NCBI GenBank assembly: GCA_044360075.1
Contig: JBIKLA010000003.1
Span: 1-64,000 of the forward strand
Direction: 5' to 3'
Origin: OMII01 sp947467385
GTDB taxonomy: Bacteria; Bdellovibrionota_C; UBA2361; OMII01
Length of the DNA stretch: 64,000 nt
Numbering within the stretch: the stretch's first letter is position 1; every line of letters starts with the position of its first letter. The translations under genes and the position numbers were made by a program. A model generated the notes under the pieces. The model saw only the letters and a program-made list of their open reading frames with translations. It was not told the DNA's origin and did not search any database. Shown here one piece after another: positions 17,787 through 27,392 of the stretch.

Positions 17787-19391
17787 ATGGAGACGATAAC
17801 TACTTTCAGAAACCAGCCGCTGCGTGACTTCTCAGAAGAGAAAAATCGGCTCGATATCGAGCGCGGACTCTCAGAGGTTGAGGCGCTTATACGGAGCAAG
17901 CAGCTGCGGGCCGTGCCGATCGTGGGTGGCAAGCCGTGCCCCGGGGGTGAGAGCTTCACGCGCCGCGACCCGAGCAACGTCGCAGTCACGGTTGGAACGA
18001 CTGAGTTCGCAGGCACGGCGCTCGCTGCCCAGGCTATGGATTCGCTCAAGGCGGGATTGCCGGCGTGGCGCAGCAGGCCGTTTGGCGAGCGCGCCGCAAT
18101 CCTGCGCGCAATCGCCGCCACGATGCAGGACCGCTCGGCGTTTCTCACTGCACTGATCATTCGCGAGGCCGGAAAGCCGTGGAAAGAGGCGGATGCCGAC
18201 GTCGCAGAGGCGATAGATTTCTGCAACTACTACGCAGATGAGATGGACCGCATGGGCCCTCCGCGCCGGACGCAGGAGGTGACCGGTGAGGACAACGTGC
18301 TCTTCTACCAGCCGCGCGGCGTTGCGGTCGTCATCTCTCCGTGGAACTTTCCGCTCGCGATCACGGTCGGCATGGCGGTTGCGGCGCTTGTGACGGGCAA
18401 TCCCGTGGCGCTTAAGCCCTCAGAGCAGACGAGCCTCATCGCTCACGAGTTCGCCAAGATTGCGCTTGGCGCCGGGGTTCCGGGTGACGCGCTTGCATTT
18501 CTGCCGGGGCGTGGCGAGGAGATCGGACGCTACCTGGTGCAGCACCCTGCGACGGCTCTCATCGCGTTCACGGGCTCTCGACCTGTTGGGCTTGAGATAG
18601 TGCGAACCGCCGCTGAGGTTGCCCCAGGGCAGGTCGGCGTCAAGCGCGTCATCGCCGAGCTTGGGGGAAAGAACGCAGTCATCGTCGACGACGACGCAGA
18701 CTTCGACGACGCAATCCGGGGAGTGCTATACTCGGCGTTTGGCTTCTCGGGGCAAAAGTGCTCGGCGTGCTCGCGCCTGATCGTTGTTGGAGACGCCTAT
18801 GAGCCGTTCCTGGCTCGGCTCGCTGAGGCGACGCAGGATATTATCGTCAGCCGCGCAGAGGATCCCGCCGCGTATCTGGGCCCAGTGGTCGACGAGGAGA
18901 GTCATGCCCGCATCCTGGCGACAATTCAGTCCGCGCAGCAGGAGCTCACGCTCGTTGCGCAGGCGCGCATTCCCGACGAGGTGCTGCGGGCCGGAACCTT
19001 TGTGGCTCCGTCTATCTTTCGTGACGTGCCGTCGACTCACGCCATCTGGAGGGAGGAGATCTTCGGCCCCGTCCTGGCGTGCGCGCGAGCGAACGACTTT
19101 AGCCACGCGCTGGCGCTCACCGCAGACTCTGAGTACGCCCTCACGGGGGGCGTCTTCTCGCGAAATCCGCAGCACATCGAGCAGGCCCGGCAGGAGTTTC
19201 GGGTCGGGAACCTCTACATCAACCGCGGCATCACCGGAGCGCTCGTCGGACGGCAGCCATTTGGCGGCTTTGCATTTTCGGGAATCGGCTCCAAAGCCGG
19301 TGGTCCGGATTACCTTTTGCAGTTCGTTGAGCCGCGCGTTGTAACCGAAAACACGATGCGGCGTGGGTTTACTCCGGACCTTTCTAACTAG
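17787..19391 (+). CDS. pruA: L-glutamate gamma-semialdehyde dehydrogenase (P5C dehydrogenase)
   Basis: 534 residues of the aldehyde dehydrogenase superfamily. It oxidises glutamate semialdehyde, the product of the preceding enzyme, to glutamate with NAD. Visible motifs are the SPWNFPLAI cofactor segment, ALKPSEQT, FTGSRPVG, IAELGGKNAVIVD with the general-base glutamate, and GQKCSACSR with the catalytic cysteine at residue 325. The C-terminal FGGFAFSGIGSKAGGPDYL is typical of P5C dehydrogenases. Start at ATG after AGGAG. Proline dehydrogenase and this enzyme are separate genes here rather than a fused PutA, but they form one operon. Confidence 0.94.
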   Translation: METITTFRNQPLRDFSEEKNRLDIERGLSEVEALIRSKQLRAVPIVGGKPCPGGESFTRRDPSNVAVTVGTTEFAGTALAAQAMDSLKAGLPAWRSRPFGERAAILRAIAATMQDRSAFLTALIIREAGKPWKEADADVAEAIDFCNYYADEMDRMGPPRRTQEVTGEDNVLFYQPRGVAVVISPWNFPLAITVGMAVAALVTGNPVALKPSEQTSLIAHEFAKIALGAGVPGDALAFLPGRGEEIGRYLVQHPATALIAFTGSRPVGLEIVRTAAEVAPGQVGVKRVIAELGGKNAVIVDDDADFDDAIRGVLYSAFGFSGQKCSACSRLIVVGDAYEPFLARLAEATQDIIVSRAEDPAAYLGPVVDEESHARILATIQSAQQELTLVAQARIPDEVLRAGTFVAPSIFRDVPSTHAIWREEIFGPVLACARANDFSHALALTADSEYALTGGVFSRNPQHIEQARQEFRVGNLYINRGITGALVGRQPFGGFAFSGIGSKAGGPDYLLQFVEPRVVTENTMRRGFTPDLSN

Positions 19392-19398
19392 GAGTGGT

Positions 19399-20331
19399 AT
19401 GCCGCTTGCTGCACTAGGCCGACTTGCTCGCACGGCGACCGTCTTAGCGGTTGGGACGCTCACGATCGCCGGGTGCGCTCAGGCGGTGATTTCGCTTCAG
19501 TACCCGACGCACCCGCAAGCTGTGCCGGCGGTGGGTCGCCTTGTGAGCGATGACCCACTCCTTGCCCAGGAGGCGAAGGTTGAGATTGCGTCCCTCGGCG
19601 AGGGCGCGATGCCGGAGCTGCTCCGGCGCATGCAGGACTCAAGCCCAGAGGGGCGAGTCCGGATCGTAGAGATAGCGACCCAGATAGGCAGACCCACATC
19701 GATAGTGGGGCTCATCTACGGCAAGGCGGTTAAGGATCCGGCCGTGCAGGTCCGCCAGGCGGCGGCGTTTCAGGGCGCGCGCAAGACAGAGCTTGCGGCA
19801 GTGACGACACAGCCGCTTCGCTCCCTGCTCGAAGATCCGGTGCCTGAGGTTCGGGCTGCCGCGCTCTCAACACTGGGCGGATTCGGGAGCGAAACTGCCC
19901 TCTCGCACTCCGAAGTGGTGCTCATGATCGGCGATCGCGACCCCCTCATCGCAGCCACCGCGGCGTCGGTTGCCCTCTCACGCAACGATGCGTCGTTTCA
20001 GGCTCCGCTGACTCGAGCGCTTCCGAGGCTTATCGCAAACCTCCATGCCCAAAAGCCAGCCACGCGCGCTGCGGTCGTTTCTGCGCTGGGGCTCTACCGA
20101 GAGCAGGCATCTCCCGCCGTTCCGCCACTAGTTACGGTTGCGCGACACGACCCCGTTCCGGAGATACGGATGAAGGCCGCCATAGCACTGTCGCGCATCG
20201 GAACTCCGGCCGCAGCGGATGCTTCGAAGGAGACATTTCAGGCGTTCTCTACGAGCGAGAAGCCCGCACTGAAAGCCCTTGCACAGGGCTACCTCCGCCC
20301 CGCATCAGAGCCGGCGGCTGCGCCTGAGTAG
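19399..20331 (+). CDS. HEAT-repeat lipoprotein
   Basis: 310 residues. The ATG was chosen because AGGAG overlapping the previous stop lies just before it and it yields a proper lipoprotein signal with lipobox TIAGC. Mature residues form five or six helical repeats of the HEAT type (ALSTLGGFG, AVVSALGLYREQASPAVPPLV, AIALSRIGTPAA). Such proteins are scaffolds for protein contacts; the partner is unknown. It starts 8 bases after the P5C dehydrogenase gene and so is probably co-transcribed with proline catabolism, though a functional link is not obvious. The C-terminus is Ala/Pro-rich. Confidence 0.8.
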   Translation: MPLAALGRLARTATVLAVGTLTIAGCAQAVISLQYPTHPQAVPAVGRLVSDDPLLAQEAKVEIASLGEGAMPELLRRMQDSSPEGRVRIVEIATQIGRPTSIVGLIYGKAVKDPAVQVRQAAAFQGARKTELAAVTTQPLRSLLEDPVPEVRAAALSTLGGFGSETALSHSEVVLMIGDRDPLIAATAASVALSRNDASFQAPLTRALPRLIANLHAQKPATRAAVVSALGLYREQASPAVPPLVTVARHDPVPEIRMKAAIALSRIGTPAAADASKETFQAFSTSEKPALKALAQGYLRPASEPAAAPE

Positions 20332-20341
20332 TGGCCCCTTT

Positions 20342-20370
20342 TTGCTTCGGCAGCGATATATCTATATAGT
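20342..20370 (+). promoter_or_regulatory. Sigma70-like promoter for dedA-family gene
   Basis: TTGCTT (20342-20347), a 17-base spacer and TATAGT (20365-20370). The ATG of the next gene is only nine bases after the -10 element and no Shine-Dalgarno sequence is present, so the transcript may start almost at the ATG. Confidence 0.5.
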
Positions 20371-20379
20371 CACCACCGA

Positions 20380-21099
20380 ATGTTAGAGGCCCTCTTCAAC
20401 ACCCACGGCGTTGCCGCCTATCTGGCTGTATTGGCTTGCCTAATTGGCGGGGCCTTCGGCCTTCCGATTCCTGAGGACATCTCCCTCATAACGGCCGGCG
20501 CTCTCATTCATTTCGACAAGGCCGAAGTGTTCCTGATGGGCCTCGTGTGCTACGTGGGAATCCTTGCCGGAGACCTTATCATATTTCGCATCGGTTGGAT
20601 GGCGGGTCCCGCGCTCTTTAGGCAGCGCTGGGTTCGGCGTCTGATAAATTCTAAGAGGCTGCACGAGATTCGCCTTGGGCTCGAAAAAAGAACCTTTGTA
20701 ACGATCCTACTGGCGCGCCACCTGTTCTACCTGAGAACAGCAACCTTCCTGGTGTGTGGCTCAGTGCGCATGTCGTTTAGCCGCTTCTTCATCGCCGACG
20801 CGATCGCAGCCCTCATCACGGCCCCGCTCATGCTGACCATCGGCTACCTCTTTGCCAACTACTACGAGTCAGTTGTTCATTACGCAAACCAGGTAAAGAT
20901 CGCCCTGCTCGTGCTGGGACTGATCGTCTTCGGAGCGGTCGCCACATACATCTTCCGCAAGCGCTGGGACACGCCCGAGGGCACGATTGACGGTGGGGAG
21001 GTCTCTGACGATGCACAGGTAGAGGCTGAAATTGAGCAGCTTGAAGCCTCGGCTGCTGGACAGGGCTCAGCGCCCGCGCAGCCCCCGAAGAACGTCTGA
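20380..21099 (+). CDS. DedA-family membrane protein (VTT domain)
   Basis: 239 residues. N-terminal motif FGLPIPEDISLITAGAL and the central ILLARHLFYLRTATFLVCGSVRMSFSRFF match DedA/SNARE-associated proteins, which are inner-membrane lipid or undecaprenyl-phosphate transporters/scramblases dependent on the proton-motive force. Four to five hydrophobic segments are seen, including re-entrant-type loops. The last 45 residues are a soluble acidic tail. The conserved acidic residues near the start (PED) and the arginine in LLARH are present. The 3' end overlaps the convergent kinase gene by 33 bases. Confidence 0.88.
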   Translation: MLEALFNTHGVAAYLAVLACLIGGAFGLPIPEDISLITAGALIHFDKAEVFLMGLVCYVGILAGDLIIFRIGWMAGPALFRQRWVRRLINSKRLHEIRLGLEKRTFVTILLARHLFYLRTATFLVCGSVRMSFSRFFIADAIAALITAPLMLTIGYLFANYYESVVHYANQVKIALLVLGLIVFGAVATYIFRKRWDTPEGTIDGGEVSDDAQVEAEIEQLEASAAGQGSAPAQPPKNV

Positions 21100-22179
21100 C
21101 ATCCGGCTCTCACTGCGCTCCATCGCCTCAACTACGGCGAACTGCGTCCTTGCGCGCTCCAAGTTGTGCTGCGCGCGGTGGGTTCGAAAGTATGTATCCC
21201 CATCGAGAAAATCTGTCAGGAAGCGCACCCCTAGCACGAAGGCAAGCACGCGCGGCGCGAACGGCAGCAAGGCAAACTCGGCGTCGGTGATGACATCGCC
21301 CATCTCCTGCATGTAGCCGGCGCAGATCGCCTCGTACAGATCGAGATCAACGATGACCTTCGAGAGGTCCTGTTCATCTTCGGCGCAGGGAATCGCCGTG
21401 TTGCGCACGAGATCGCCGAAGTCAAACAGCGGGGTTCCCGCCATGCATGTATCGAGGTCAAGCAGGCACACCGCGCAGCCGCCGCCGGCATCAAACAGCA
21501 CGTTGTTGAGCTTCATGTCGTTGTGGCTGACGCGGGTCGGAAGCCGTTTCGACTCAAGGGCGGCAACCAGTAAGCCGCCAAGGTCGCGGCGCTGGAGGGC
21601 AAACTCAATCTCGCGCGCGGCGTTCGGCGCGCGCTTTTTGGCATCGCGCTTGAGCGAGTCCTCGAAGGCCTCGAATCGCTTTCCGCCGTGCAGAAAGAAC
21701 GGGATAGTGTCGACGAGCGAGGATGGCGGAACATCGATCAGCGCGCGCTGAAACCTCCCAAGGATCGCAGCTGCCTCGTGCGCGACCGCGGGGCTTGGGC
21801 ACACGTCATGCGCAACCGTACCCTCGATGTACTCAAACGACCGCCAGAACTCCCCTGACTCATCCTGGATGAAGCTCGCGCCGTCACGGGTTGGGATGAT
21901 GGTGAGCGTGGTGTCCCCTGCCGGGCTTGAGCTGCGCGCAAAGCTCGCCCTGAGCGCGTCGGTCACCAGCAGAAGGTTGCTCATCATCCCCTCGATGTCC
22001 TGGAAGATGCGGTGGTTGACGACCTGGTGCACGTAGCGCTTGCGAACTCCGCCGTGTTCCCACACCCCCACATAGGTGCGGTTGATGTGGCCGCGCTTGA
22101 GCTCCTCAACCGAGATGAGATTCCCCGGGATGTCAAAAAGAGAGAGGGTTGCTATTGGGACGACGCGCGCTTGTTCCAT
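21067..22179 (-). CDS. Phosphotransferase of the aminoglycoside/N-acetylhexosamine kinase (NahK-like) family
   Basis: 370 residues with a protein-kinase-like fold. The N-lobe has GHINRTYVG, then YVHQVVNHRIFQDIEGMM, close to the pattern of N-acetylhexosamine 1-kinases. The catalytic loop is SHNDMKLNNVLFD and the metal-binding Asp lies in LLDLDTC. It would phosphorylate a small sugar or amino-alcohol with ATP; the exact substrate cannot be read from sequence. It starts 6 bases after the ftsY stop, so it is expressed with smc and ftsY, an odd pairing for a sugar kinase. Antibiotic resistance is unlikely given the NahK-type N-lobe. Confidence 0.8.
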   Translation of the reverse strand: MEQARVVPIATLSLFDIPGNLISVEELKRGHINRTYVGVWEHGGVRKRYVHQVVNHRIFQDIEGMMSNLLLVTDALRASFARSSSPAGDTTLTIIPTRDGASFIQDESGEFWRSFEYIEGTVAHDVCPSPAVAHEAAAILGRFQRALIDVPPSSLVDTIPFFLHGGKRFEAFEDSLKRDAKKRAPNAAREIEFALQRRDLGGLLVAALESKRLPTRVSHNDMKLNNVLFDAGGGCAVCLLDLDTCMAGTPLFDFGDLVRNTAIPCAEDEQDLSKVIVDLDLYEAICAGYMQEMGDVITDAEFALLPFAPRVLAFVLGVRFLTDFLDGDTYFRTHRAQHNLERARTQFAVVEAMERSESRMSDVLRGLRGR

Positions 22180-22185
22180 GACCGA

Positions 22186-23673
22186 TCAATTTATAACGAC
22201 TCCGTCTGCTCCTGCTTCGCTTTTTGCGCCCGCCCAAGCCGATTCACTCCCCGGTCCGCGATCCGCCTCGCTGAAGAGGGCCTCAACGAACTGCTCCGGG
22301 CTAAACGGAATAAGATCCTCAGCCCGCTCGCCGACACCAACGTAAAACACCGGCACCTTCAGCTCCTGAGAGATTGCAACGATAATGCCCCCCTTGGGCG
22401 TTCCGTCGAGCTTCGTGACAACAATTCCAGTGAGGGGCACGGCACCGTTAAACTCGCGCGCCTGCGCCAGCGCGTTCTGGCCACTCACACCATCGAGCAC
22501 GAGCACCGTCTCATGCGGGGCGTCGGGAACATGCTTTCGGATTGAGTTGCGCACGCCCTCAAGCTCCTGCATGAGGTTCGCCTTCGTGTGCAGCCTTCCA
22601 GCGGTGTCGATAAGCACAACGTCCGCACCCGACTCCTTCGCCGCGACCATGCCGTCGAAAACGACCGCGCCGGGCTTCGCGTTTTCCGGGCCCTTAACCA
22701 GCGTGAAGCCGATCCTCCTGCTCCACTCCTCAAGCTGCTGCACCGCAGCCGCCCGGAAGGTGTCCGCCGCAATGACGAGAACGCGCTTGCCCTGCTTCTG
22801 GTAGCGCGCAGCGAGCTTGGCGACGGTTGTCGTCTTTCCAACGCCGTTTACGCCGACCACGAGCATCACCTGAGGAGAACCTGAGGGGGGTGCGTATATG
22901 CGGTGGTTCTCAGGAACAGTTATCAGCTGGGACTGCACGCCGGCTCTCAGCAGATCCTTGAGCTGCCCCTCCTCGAGCTCCCCGCTGGCTTTTGCAGCTT
23001 CTCGCGCCCTCTCAACAAGGTCCGATGCGCAACGAGCACCCACGTCGCTCAAAATAAGCAGCTCCTCTAGGTCCTCAAGCGCGGCGGCACTTACGCTCTT
23101 TCGCCCAGCGAAAAGCCCCTTCAGGCGACTGAGGAAGCCCACTCGACTCTTCTCCATGCCGCGAACGATCGGAGACACCGCAGGCGCCGGAGCCTCAGCG
23201 GGTGACACAATCGCCTCAGCGCGTGGCACAATCGCCTCAACGCGGGGCGCTAAAGCCTCAACGCGGGGCGCAGGGCTCACCTGTTGAAGAGGAGCAGAAA
23301 CCGAGCGTCCACCTCCCCCTTGAGGGCCTCCACGCTCTCCACCGCCGGCAGCTGGAGTTCCGCCCGGGCCGCCCTCCTCCCCAAACTCGCGCTTGAGGCC
23401 TTTGGCCAGGCCGTGCAGCTCTTCGAGGGCCTGCTGAACGTCAGCCCGAAGCTGCTCCATCTGCTCCTCGATCTTCTCGACGCGGGTGGCAACAGTGACC
23501 ATCGCGCGCCGGTCGAAGTTGCGGTAGACCGTCGTCCGCAGCGCTATTACGAGGAGCAGAAGCATCACCACGCCGACGGCAACGGCAGCAAGAACAACGT
23601 CGCGGTCGACGTTATCGGCCACGAGCCGCGCAAATGAAGATAGCTTATCGACGAACTGCTCGACCGATTCCAT
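22186..23673 (-). CDS. ftsY: FtsY, signal recognition particle receptor
   Basis: 495 residues. GTPase that docks SRP-ribosome complexes at the membrane. An N-terminal membrane segment (about 27-47) is followed by a coiled coil and a Pro/Ala/Glu linker with imperfect repeats (APRVEAL, APRVEAI, PRAEAI). The NG domain comes next: GVNGVGKTTTVAKLA (P-loop), ADTFRAAAVQQLE, DTAGRLHTKANLM, and TKLDGTPKGG. The true transmembrane start, unlike the acidic A domain of E. coli FtsY, resembles FtsY of several other phyla. It lies 29 bases after smc, a common pairing in many bacteria. Confidence 0.95.
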   Translation of the reverse strand: MESVEQFVDKLSSFARLVADNVDRDVVLAAVAVGVVMLLLLVIALRTTVYRNFDRRAMVTVATRVEKIEEQMEQLRADVQQALEELHGLAKGLKREFGEEGGPGGTPAAGGGERGGPQGGGGRSVSAPLQQVSPAPRVEALAPRVEAIVPRAEAIVSPAEAPAPAVSPIVRGMEKSRVGFLSRLKGLFAGRKSVSAAALEDLEELLILSDVGARCASDLVERAREAAKASGELEEGQLKDLLRAGVQSQLITVPENHRIYAPPSGSPQVMLVVGVNGVGKTTTVAKLAARYQKQGKRVLVIAADTFRAAAVQQLEEWSRRIGFTLVKGPENAKPGAVVFDGMVAAKESGADVVLIDTAGRLHTKANLMQELEGVRNSIRKHVPDAPHETVLVLDGVSGQNALAQAREFNGAVPLTGIVVTKLDGTPKGGIIVAISQELKVPVFYVGVGERAEDLIPFSPEQFVEALFSEADRGPGSESAWAGAKSEAGADGVVIN

Positions 23674-23702
23674 GAAATGCCCCGGGTACTTAAGACCTTA
23701 CG

Positions 23703-26700
23703 TTACGCAACCTGCTTGACCGCCTCTTGCAGCGAGACGGAGAGCACCTTCGACGCACCCGGCTGCGGCATCGTCACGCCCACAAGCGTGTGTGCGGATG
23801 CCATCGAGGCCTTATTGTGCGTGATCATGAGGAACTGCGTGCGCTCGCTCATCTCCTTGATGAACGCGACGAAGCGCTGCACGTTTGCCTCATCGAGCGG
23901 CGCATCAACCTCGTCCAGCACGCAGATCGGGCTCGGGCGAACCATGAACATACTGAACACGAGGGCGATGGCGCACAGCGCCTTCTCGCCGCCCGACAGC
24001 AGATCGATACTCTTGGGCTTCTTGCCCGGAGGACGGACCACGATATCTACCCCCGTGTCGAGCGGCTGAGACGGGTCGGTCAGGCTCAGCTCTGCAGATC
24101 CACCGCCGAAGAGCTTGGGCCCAAAGTACGCGAAGTTCTTTCGGATCGCCTCAAACGTCGCCAAGAAGCGGCGCGTGCAGGCCTCAGAGAGCTCATTCAG
24201 CGTGACGCGCAGGGTCTCAAGGGCCTTAACGAGATCCTCGCGCTGCACAGTGAGGTCCTCAAGGCGCTTGCTCTCGGCCTCAAACTGCTCGATGACGGTT
24301 GGATCAACCTCGCCTTCGCGCTCAAGGCGCTGGCGGATGGACGAAACCCGTGTCTCAAGCTCGCGGCGAGCCTCCTCGATCAGGAGCTCAACGGCCTCAG
24401 CCTCCTCTATCAGCGCCCGCAGCATCTCCTCGCCCTGGCGCTCGCGGATGTTACCCTCGGCGCTGCTGAGCTCCCCCTTGAGCCGCTCAGACGACATGCG
24501 CTCGCGCATGAGGCGGTCACGGATCGCCTCAAACGCCTGGCGCTTGAGATCGACGCTGCGCATGATCTGGGCCGAAGAATTACGCAGGAGCTTTCGCTGC
24601 TCCTCAAGCCCCTTGAGGGTATTTGCGACCTGGTTGAGGTTGCTTTCCATCTCGGAGTTGTCGCGCTGCTTAAGCTCCTCAAGCTCACGGTTGAGCTCCT
24701 GGACACCCTCCTCGTACTGCGAGATCTGCTGCCGAACCTCGTTAACCTGCGGCTCGATGCGCTGAACGTCGCCGTCGAGCTGGTTAAGCATGCGGGTCTC
24801 GCTCTGCAGGCGTCCGCGAATCTCCGACTGCTTGTTGCTCAGCTGGCGAAGAGCCGCCTGTCCCTGCTGCACCGAGCGCAAAAGCTCGGCGTGGCGAACC
24901 TCGCCAGCGGTGATGCGCGAAATAAGGCCATCGCGCTCTGCGACGAGCGAATCGTAGTCCCCCTGGTTGTCTTCGATGATCTTGTTGGCCTCATCGACCC
25001 TGCTCTTCATCTGGATCACGCCACCGTCGTGGCGCAAGCTGTAGAAGCTCCACGGCGAAAGGAGGTCGCCGCTCTCTGTCACGATGACCATCTCCGGATC
25101 GGGCTCGCCCTGGCGCGCTAGGTTCTCAAGGAACCCCGTAGCCACGTCCAGATCACGGGCGACCCACACCTTTGCCAACAGCCGATTAACGAGACCGCGG
25201 CTCCATTCAAGGGTTTCAACCTGTGACAGAAGGGATGTCACCCCCTCATAGTCCGATGACTGGTTCCAGGCCGATCCCGCATCCGGAATCATGGCAAAGA
25301 GCCCAACGCCTATTCCCTTCTTGTTCTGCGGATCGGCCTTTAGCACAAGCTCCTGGAAGGAGCGAGCAACCTGCTTAACCTCCTCAACGACCAGGAACGT
25401 CGAGCGCTCGGCAAGCACCGACTGAAGCGCCTTAGAGTACCTGTCAGAGACCTTGATGCCGTCAACAAGCAGATTACAGTTGCGGGTGATCTCGGCGGGT
25501 AGGGCGCCCTCGCCGCCGAGGGCGCGCTTGAGGTGCGTAATCGGCGAGGCGGCTGTCATCTGGCTCTGAATGGCGTCGCGGCGGCTCTGAGCGCTCACGA
25601 GCTTATCGCGCAGGTCGCGGACCGAGCGATCCTTCGTGCGCTGTTCCTCGCGAAGCTGCTGAAGCTCAACCGAGAGGCTCTTAAGCTCCTCTTCTCCCGA
25701 GAGGTCGAGAGCGGAGAGCTGGGCATCGAGTCCGGAGACCTCCGACTCAAGCCGGGCAAGGGCGGCCTGAGACTCCTCACGACGCTGCGTGAGCATGACG
25801 CGACGATCCTCAAGGCGCTTAATCTCAGTCTGGCGAGCCTGGACAACCGACGATATCTCGCGGATGCGCGACTCTTTGGCGACCACCTCACGATGGTGCT
25901 TGTTAAGCTCGTCGCGAATCTCTTCGGCCTTGTGGCGCAGCTCGTCGATCTCGCTGTCGTAGCGCACTGCCTCCTCGCGCGAGCGCTGCTCTTCGGCCCG
26001 GATATCGTTAAGCGCCGTCTGCGCGACGCTCTCCTCCTGCGCCAGCCCCTCGCACTTCGCCGCGCTATCCGAGATCTTTTTCCTCATCCGGGCGAGCGTG
26101 TCGCGGAACAGGTCACGCTCGGACCCGACCAACTCCTCCTTGAGCTCGGCGCGCGTTGCGGCGCGGGCGGCCTGACGCTTCAGGTTGCCGACCTGGCGCG
26201 TGACCTCTTTGATGACGTCGTCGAGCCGAACTACCTGAGCCTCGGTGTCAACGACGCGCTTTGAGACCGCGTTCATGTTCTCGCGGAATCCGGCGATATG
26301 CGCAGCCTCCTCGATTACCATGCGACGGTCGTCGGGCTTGGCGGTGATGATTCGGCCGATCTCGCCCTGGGCGATGATCGTATAGCCGCGCGCGGCCAGG
26401 CCGACGACGCGGAAGAGCTCCTTCATGTCCTTAAGGCGGCACGGCACCTTGTTGATGAAGAACTCCGACTCGCCGCTGCGGTAAAGCCGGCGGGTGACCT
26501 GCACCTCGCTTACGGAGTCGAGCCACGAGTACTTTGATAGCGATGCCTTAATCTCGGCGACAAAGTCGGTCGCAAGATCGTCGTTCGGGGCCTCAGGACC
26601 GGCCGCCCCGGGCGAGGTCGTCTGGATCACCTCAACCGGAACTACCTCAGCCGGGGCTGCGGTATCGGCTGCGACGCTGCCCTCGCCAACGATCGTGTCG

Positions 26701-27131
26701 GCATTTTCGGCAAGGAGCTGGGCCCCTTCCTGCTGCGCTTGAGGGTGCGTAACGGCTTTCTCGGCGTCTGCTCCCGGCGCTTCAGCGGAGGTATGTGTGG
26801 CAACGATCTCATTAACTTCCCCTTCAACCGACTCGTAGTAGCGGATTAGGTCCTGGTAAATGCTCTGGGCGTCCGCGCGGATTACGATAGAGACCTCCGC
26901 GAGCCCAAGCGGACGTAGATTTTCAGTGCCGTTGAAGATCACGTCCTCAAGCACGTCTCCGCGCAGTTGAGAGGCGCGGCTTTCGCCGAGGACCCAGCGC
27001 AGCGCGTCGATGATGTTCGACTTTCCGCAGCCGTTTGGGCCGACAACGCCGGTAATGCCCCCCTCAAGGGGCAGAACCAGCCGTTCCATGAATGACTTAA
27101 AGCCGAAGATCTCTAAACGCTCTACTCGCAT
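23703..27131 (-). CDS. smc: SMC chromosome-condensation ATPase with an extra head insertion
   Basis: 1142 residues. Walker A GPNGCGKSN (31-39), long coiled coils, a hinge around residues 520-640, and the C-terminal signature LLSGGEKALCAIALVFS with Walker B CVLDEVDAPLDEANV. It loads with ScpAB and organises and separates chromosomes. The head is unusual: between the strand AEVSIVI (near 80) and VTRRLYRSGESE (near 213), where other SMCs have about 25-30 residues, there are about 130. They are largely Ala/Pro/Glu/Thr and probably disordered. The reading frame stays open and codon use matches, so this is an in-frame insertion, not an error. ftsY follows in the operon. Confidence 0.95.
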   Translation of the reverse strand: MRVERLEIFGFKSFMERLVLPLEGGITGVVGPNGCGKSNIIDALRWVLGESRASQLRGDVLEDVIFNGTENLRPLGLAEVSIVIRADAQSIYQDLIRYYESVEGEVNEIVATHTSAEAPGADAEKAVTHPQAQQEGAQLLAENADTIVGEGSVAADTAAPAEVVPVEVIQTTSPGAAGPEAPNDDLATDFVAEIKASLSKYSWLDSVSEVQVTRRLYRSGESEFFINKVPCRLKDMKELFRVVGLAARGYTIIAQGEIGRIITAKPDDRRMVIEEAAHIAGFRENMNAVSKRVVDTEAQVVRLDDVIKEVTRQVGNLKRQAARAATRAELKEELVGSERDLFRDTLARMRKKISDSAAKCEGLAQEESVAQTALNDIRAEEQRSREEAVRYDSEIDELRHKAEEIRDELNKHHREVVAKESRIREISSVVQARQTEIKRLEDRRVMLTQRREESQAALARLESEVSGLDAQLSALDLSGEEELKSLSVELQQLREEQRTKDRSVRDLRDKLVSAQSRRDAIQSQMTAASPITHLKRALGGEGALPAEITRNCNLLVDGIKVSDRYSKALQSVLAERSTFLVVEEVKQVARSFQELVLKADPQNKKGIGVGLFAMIPDAGSAWNQSSDYEGVTSLLSQVETLEWSRGLVNRLLAKVWVARDLDVATGFLENLARQGEPDPEMVIVTESGDLLSPWSFYSLRHDGGVIQMKSRVDEANKIIEDNQGDYDSLVAERDGLISRITAGEVRHAELLRSVQQGQAALRQLSNKQSEIRGRLQSETRMLNQLDGDVQRIEPQVNEVRQQISQYEEGVQELNRELEELKQRDNSEMESNLNQVANTLKGLEEQRKLLRNSSAQIMRSVDLKRQAFEAIRDRLMRERMSSERLKGELSSAEGNIRERQGEEMLRALIEEAEAVELLIEEARRELETRVSSIRQRLEREGEVDPTVIEQFEAESKRLEDLTVQREDLVKALETLRVTLNELSEACTRRFLATFEAIRKNFAYFGPKLFGGGSAELSLTDPSQPLDTGVDIVVRPPGKKPKSIDLLSGGEKALCAIALVFSMFMVRPSPICVLDEVDAPLDEANVQRFVAFIKEMSERTQFLMITHNKASMASAHTLVGVTMPQPGASKVLSVSLQEAVKQVA

Positions 27132-27392
27132 TGCAACCGCTACCGAAAATCAACAACATAGTATGGCACAAGCCGCGGCGGTGAGCGGATAGACCCCCAC
27201 AAGCGCCCCGGTTTGCGCCATTCGAACTTGGTTTAACATGCTTAAATCAATATGGCACTACCAAGAATGACGCCTTTGGATGCTACCAGAAACTTTTTTC
27301 GGGCGCCCCTTCGCGGGCTCATCGGGTAGCGCTCAGGGGCCTCAACCGAACCGATAGAACCAGATTGAGCCACCCCGCAAACGGCGCGCGGG

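Noticed and set aside
21067..22179. Antibiotic resistance by aminoglycoside phosphotransferase
   Set aside because: The N-lobe pattern is that of N-acetylhexosamine kinases and the gene is in a housekeeping operon.
23727..25121. 464-codon plus-strand open frame opposite smc
   Set aside because: It mirrors the coiled-coil codons of smc; composition is Leu/Arg repeats produced by reading GC-rich Glu/Lys/Leu codons backwards, and smc is unambiguous.
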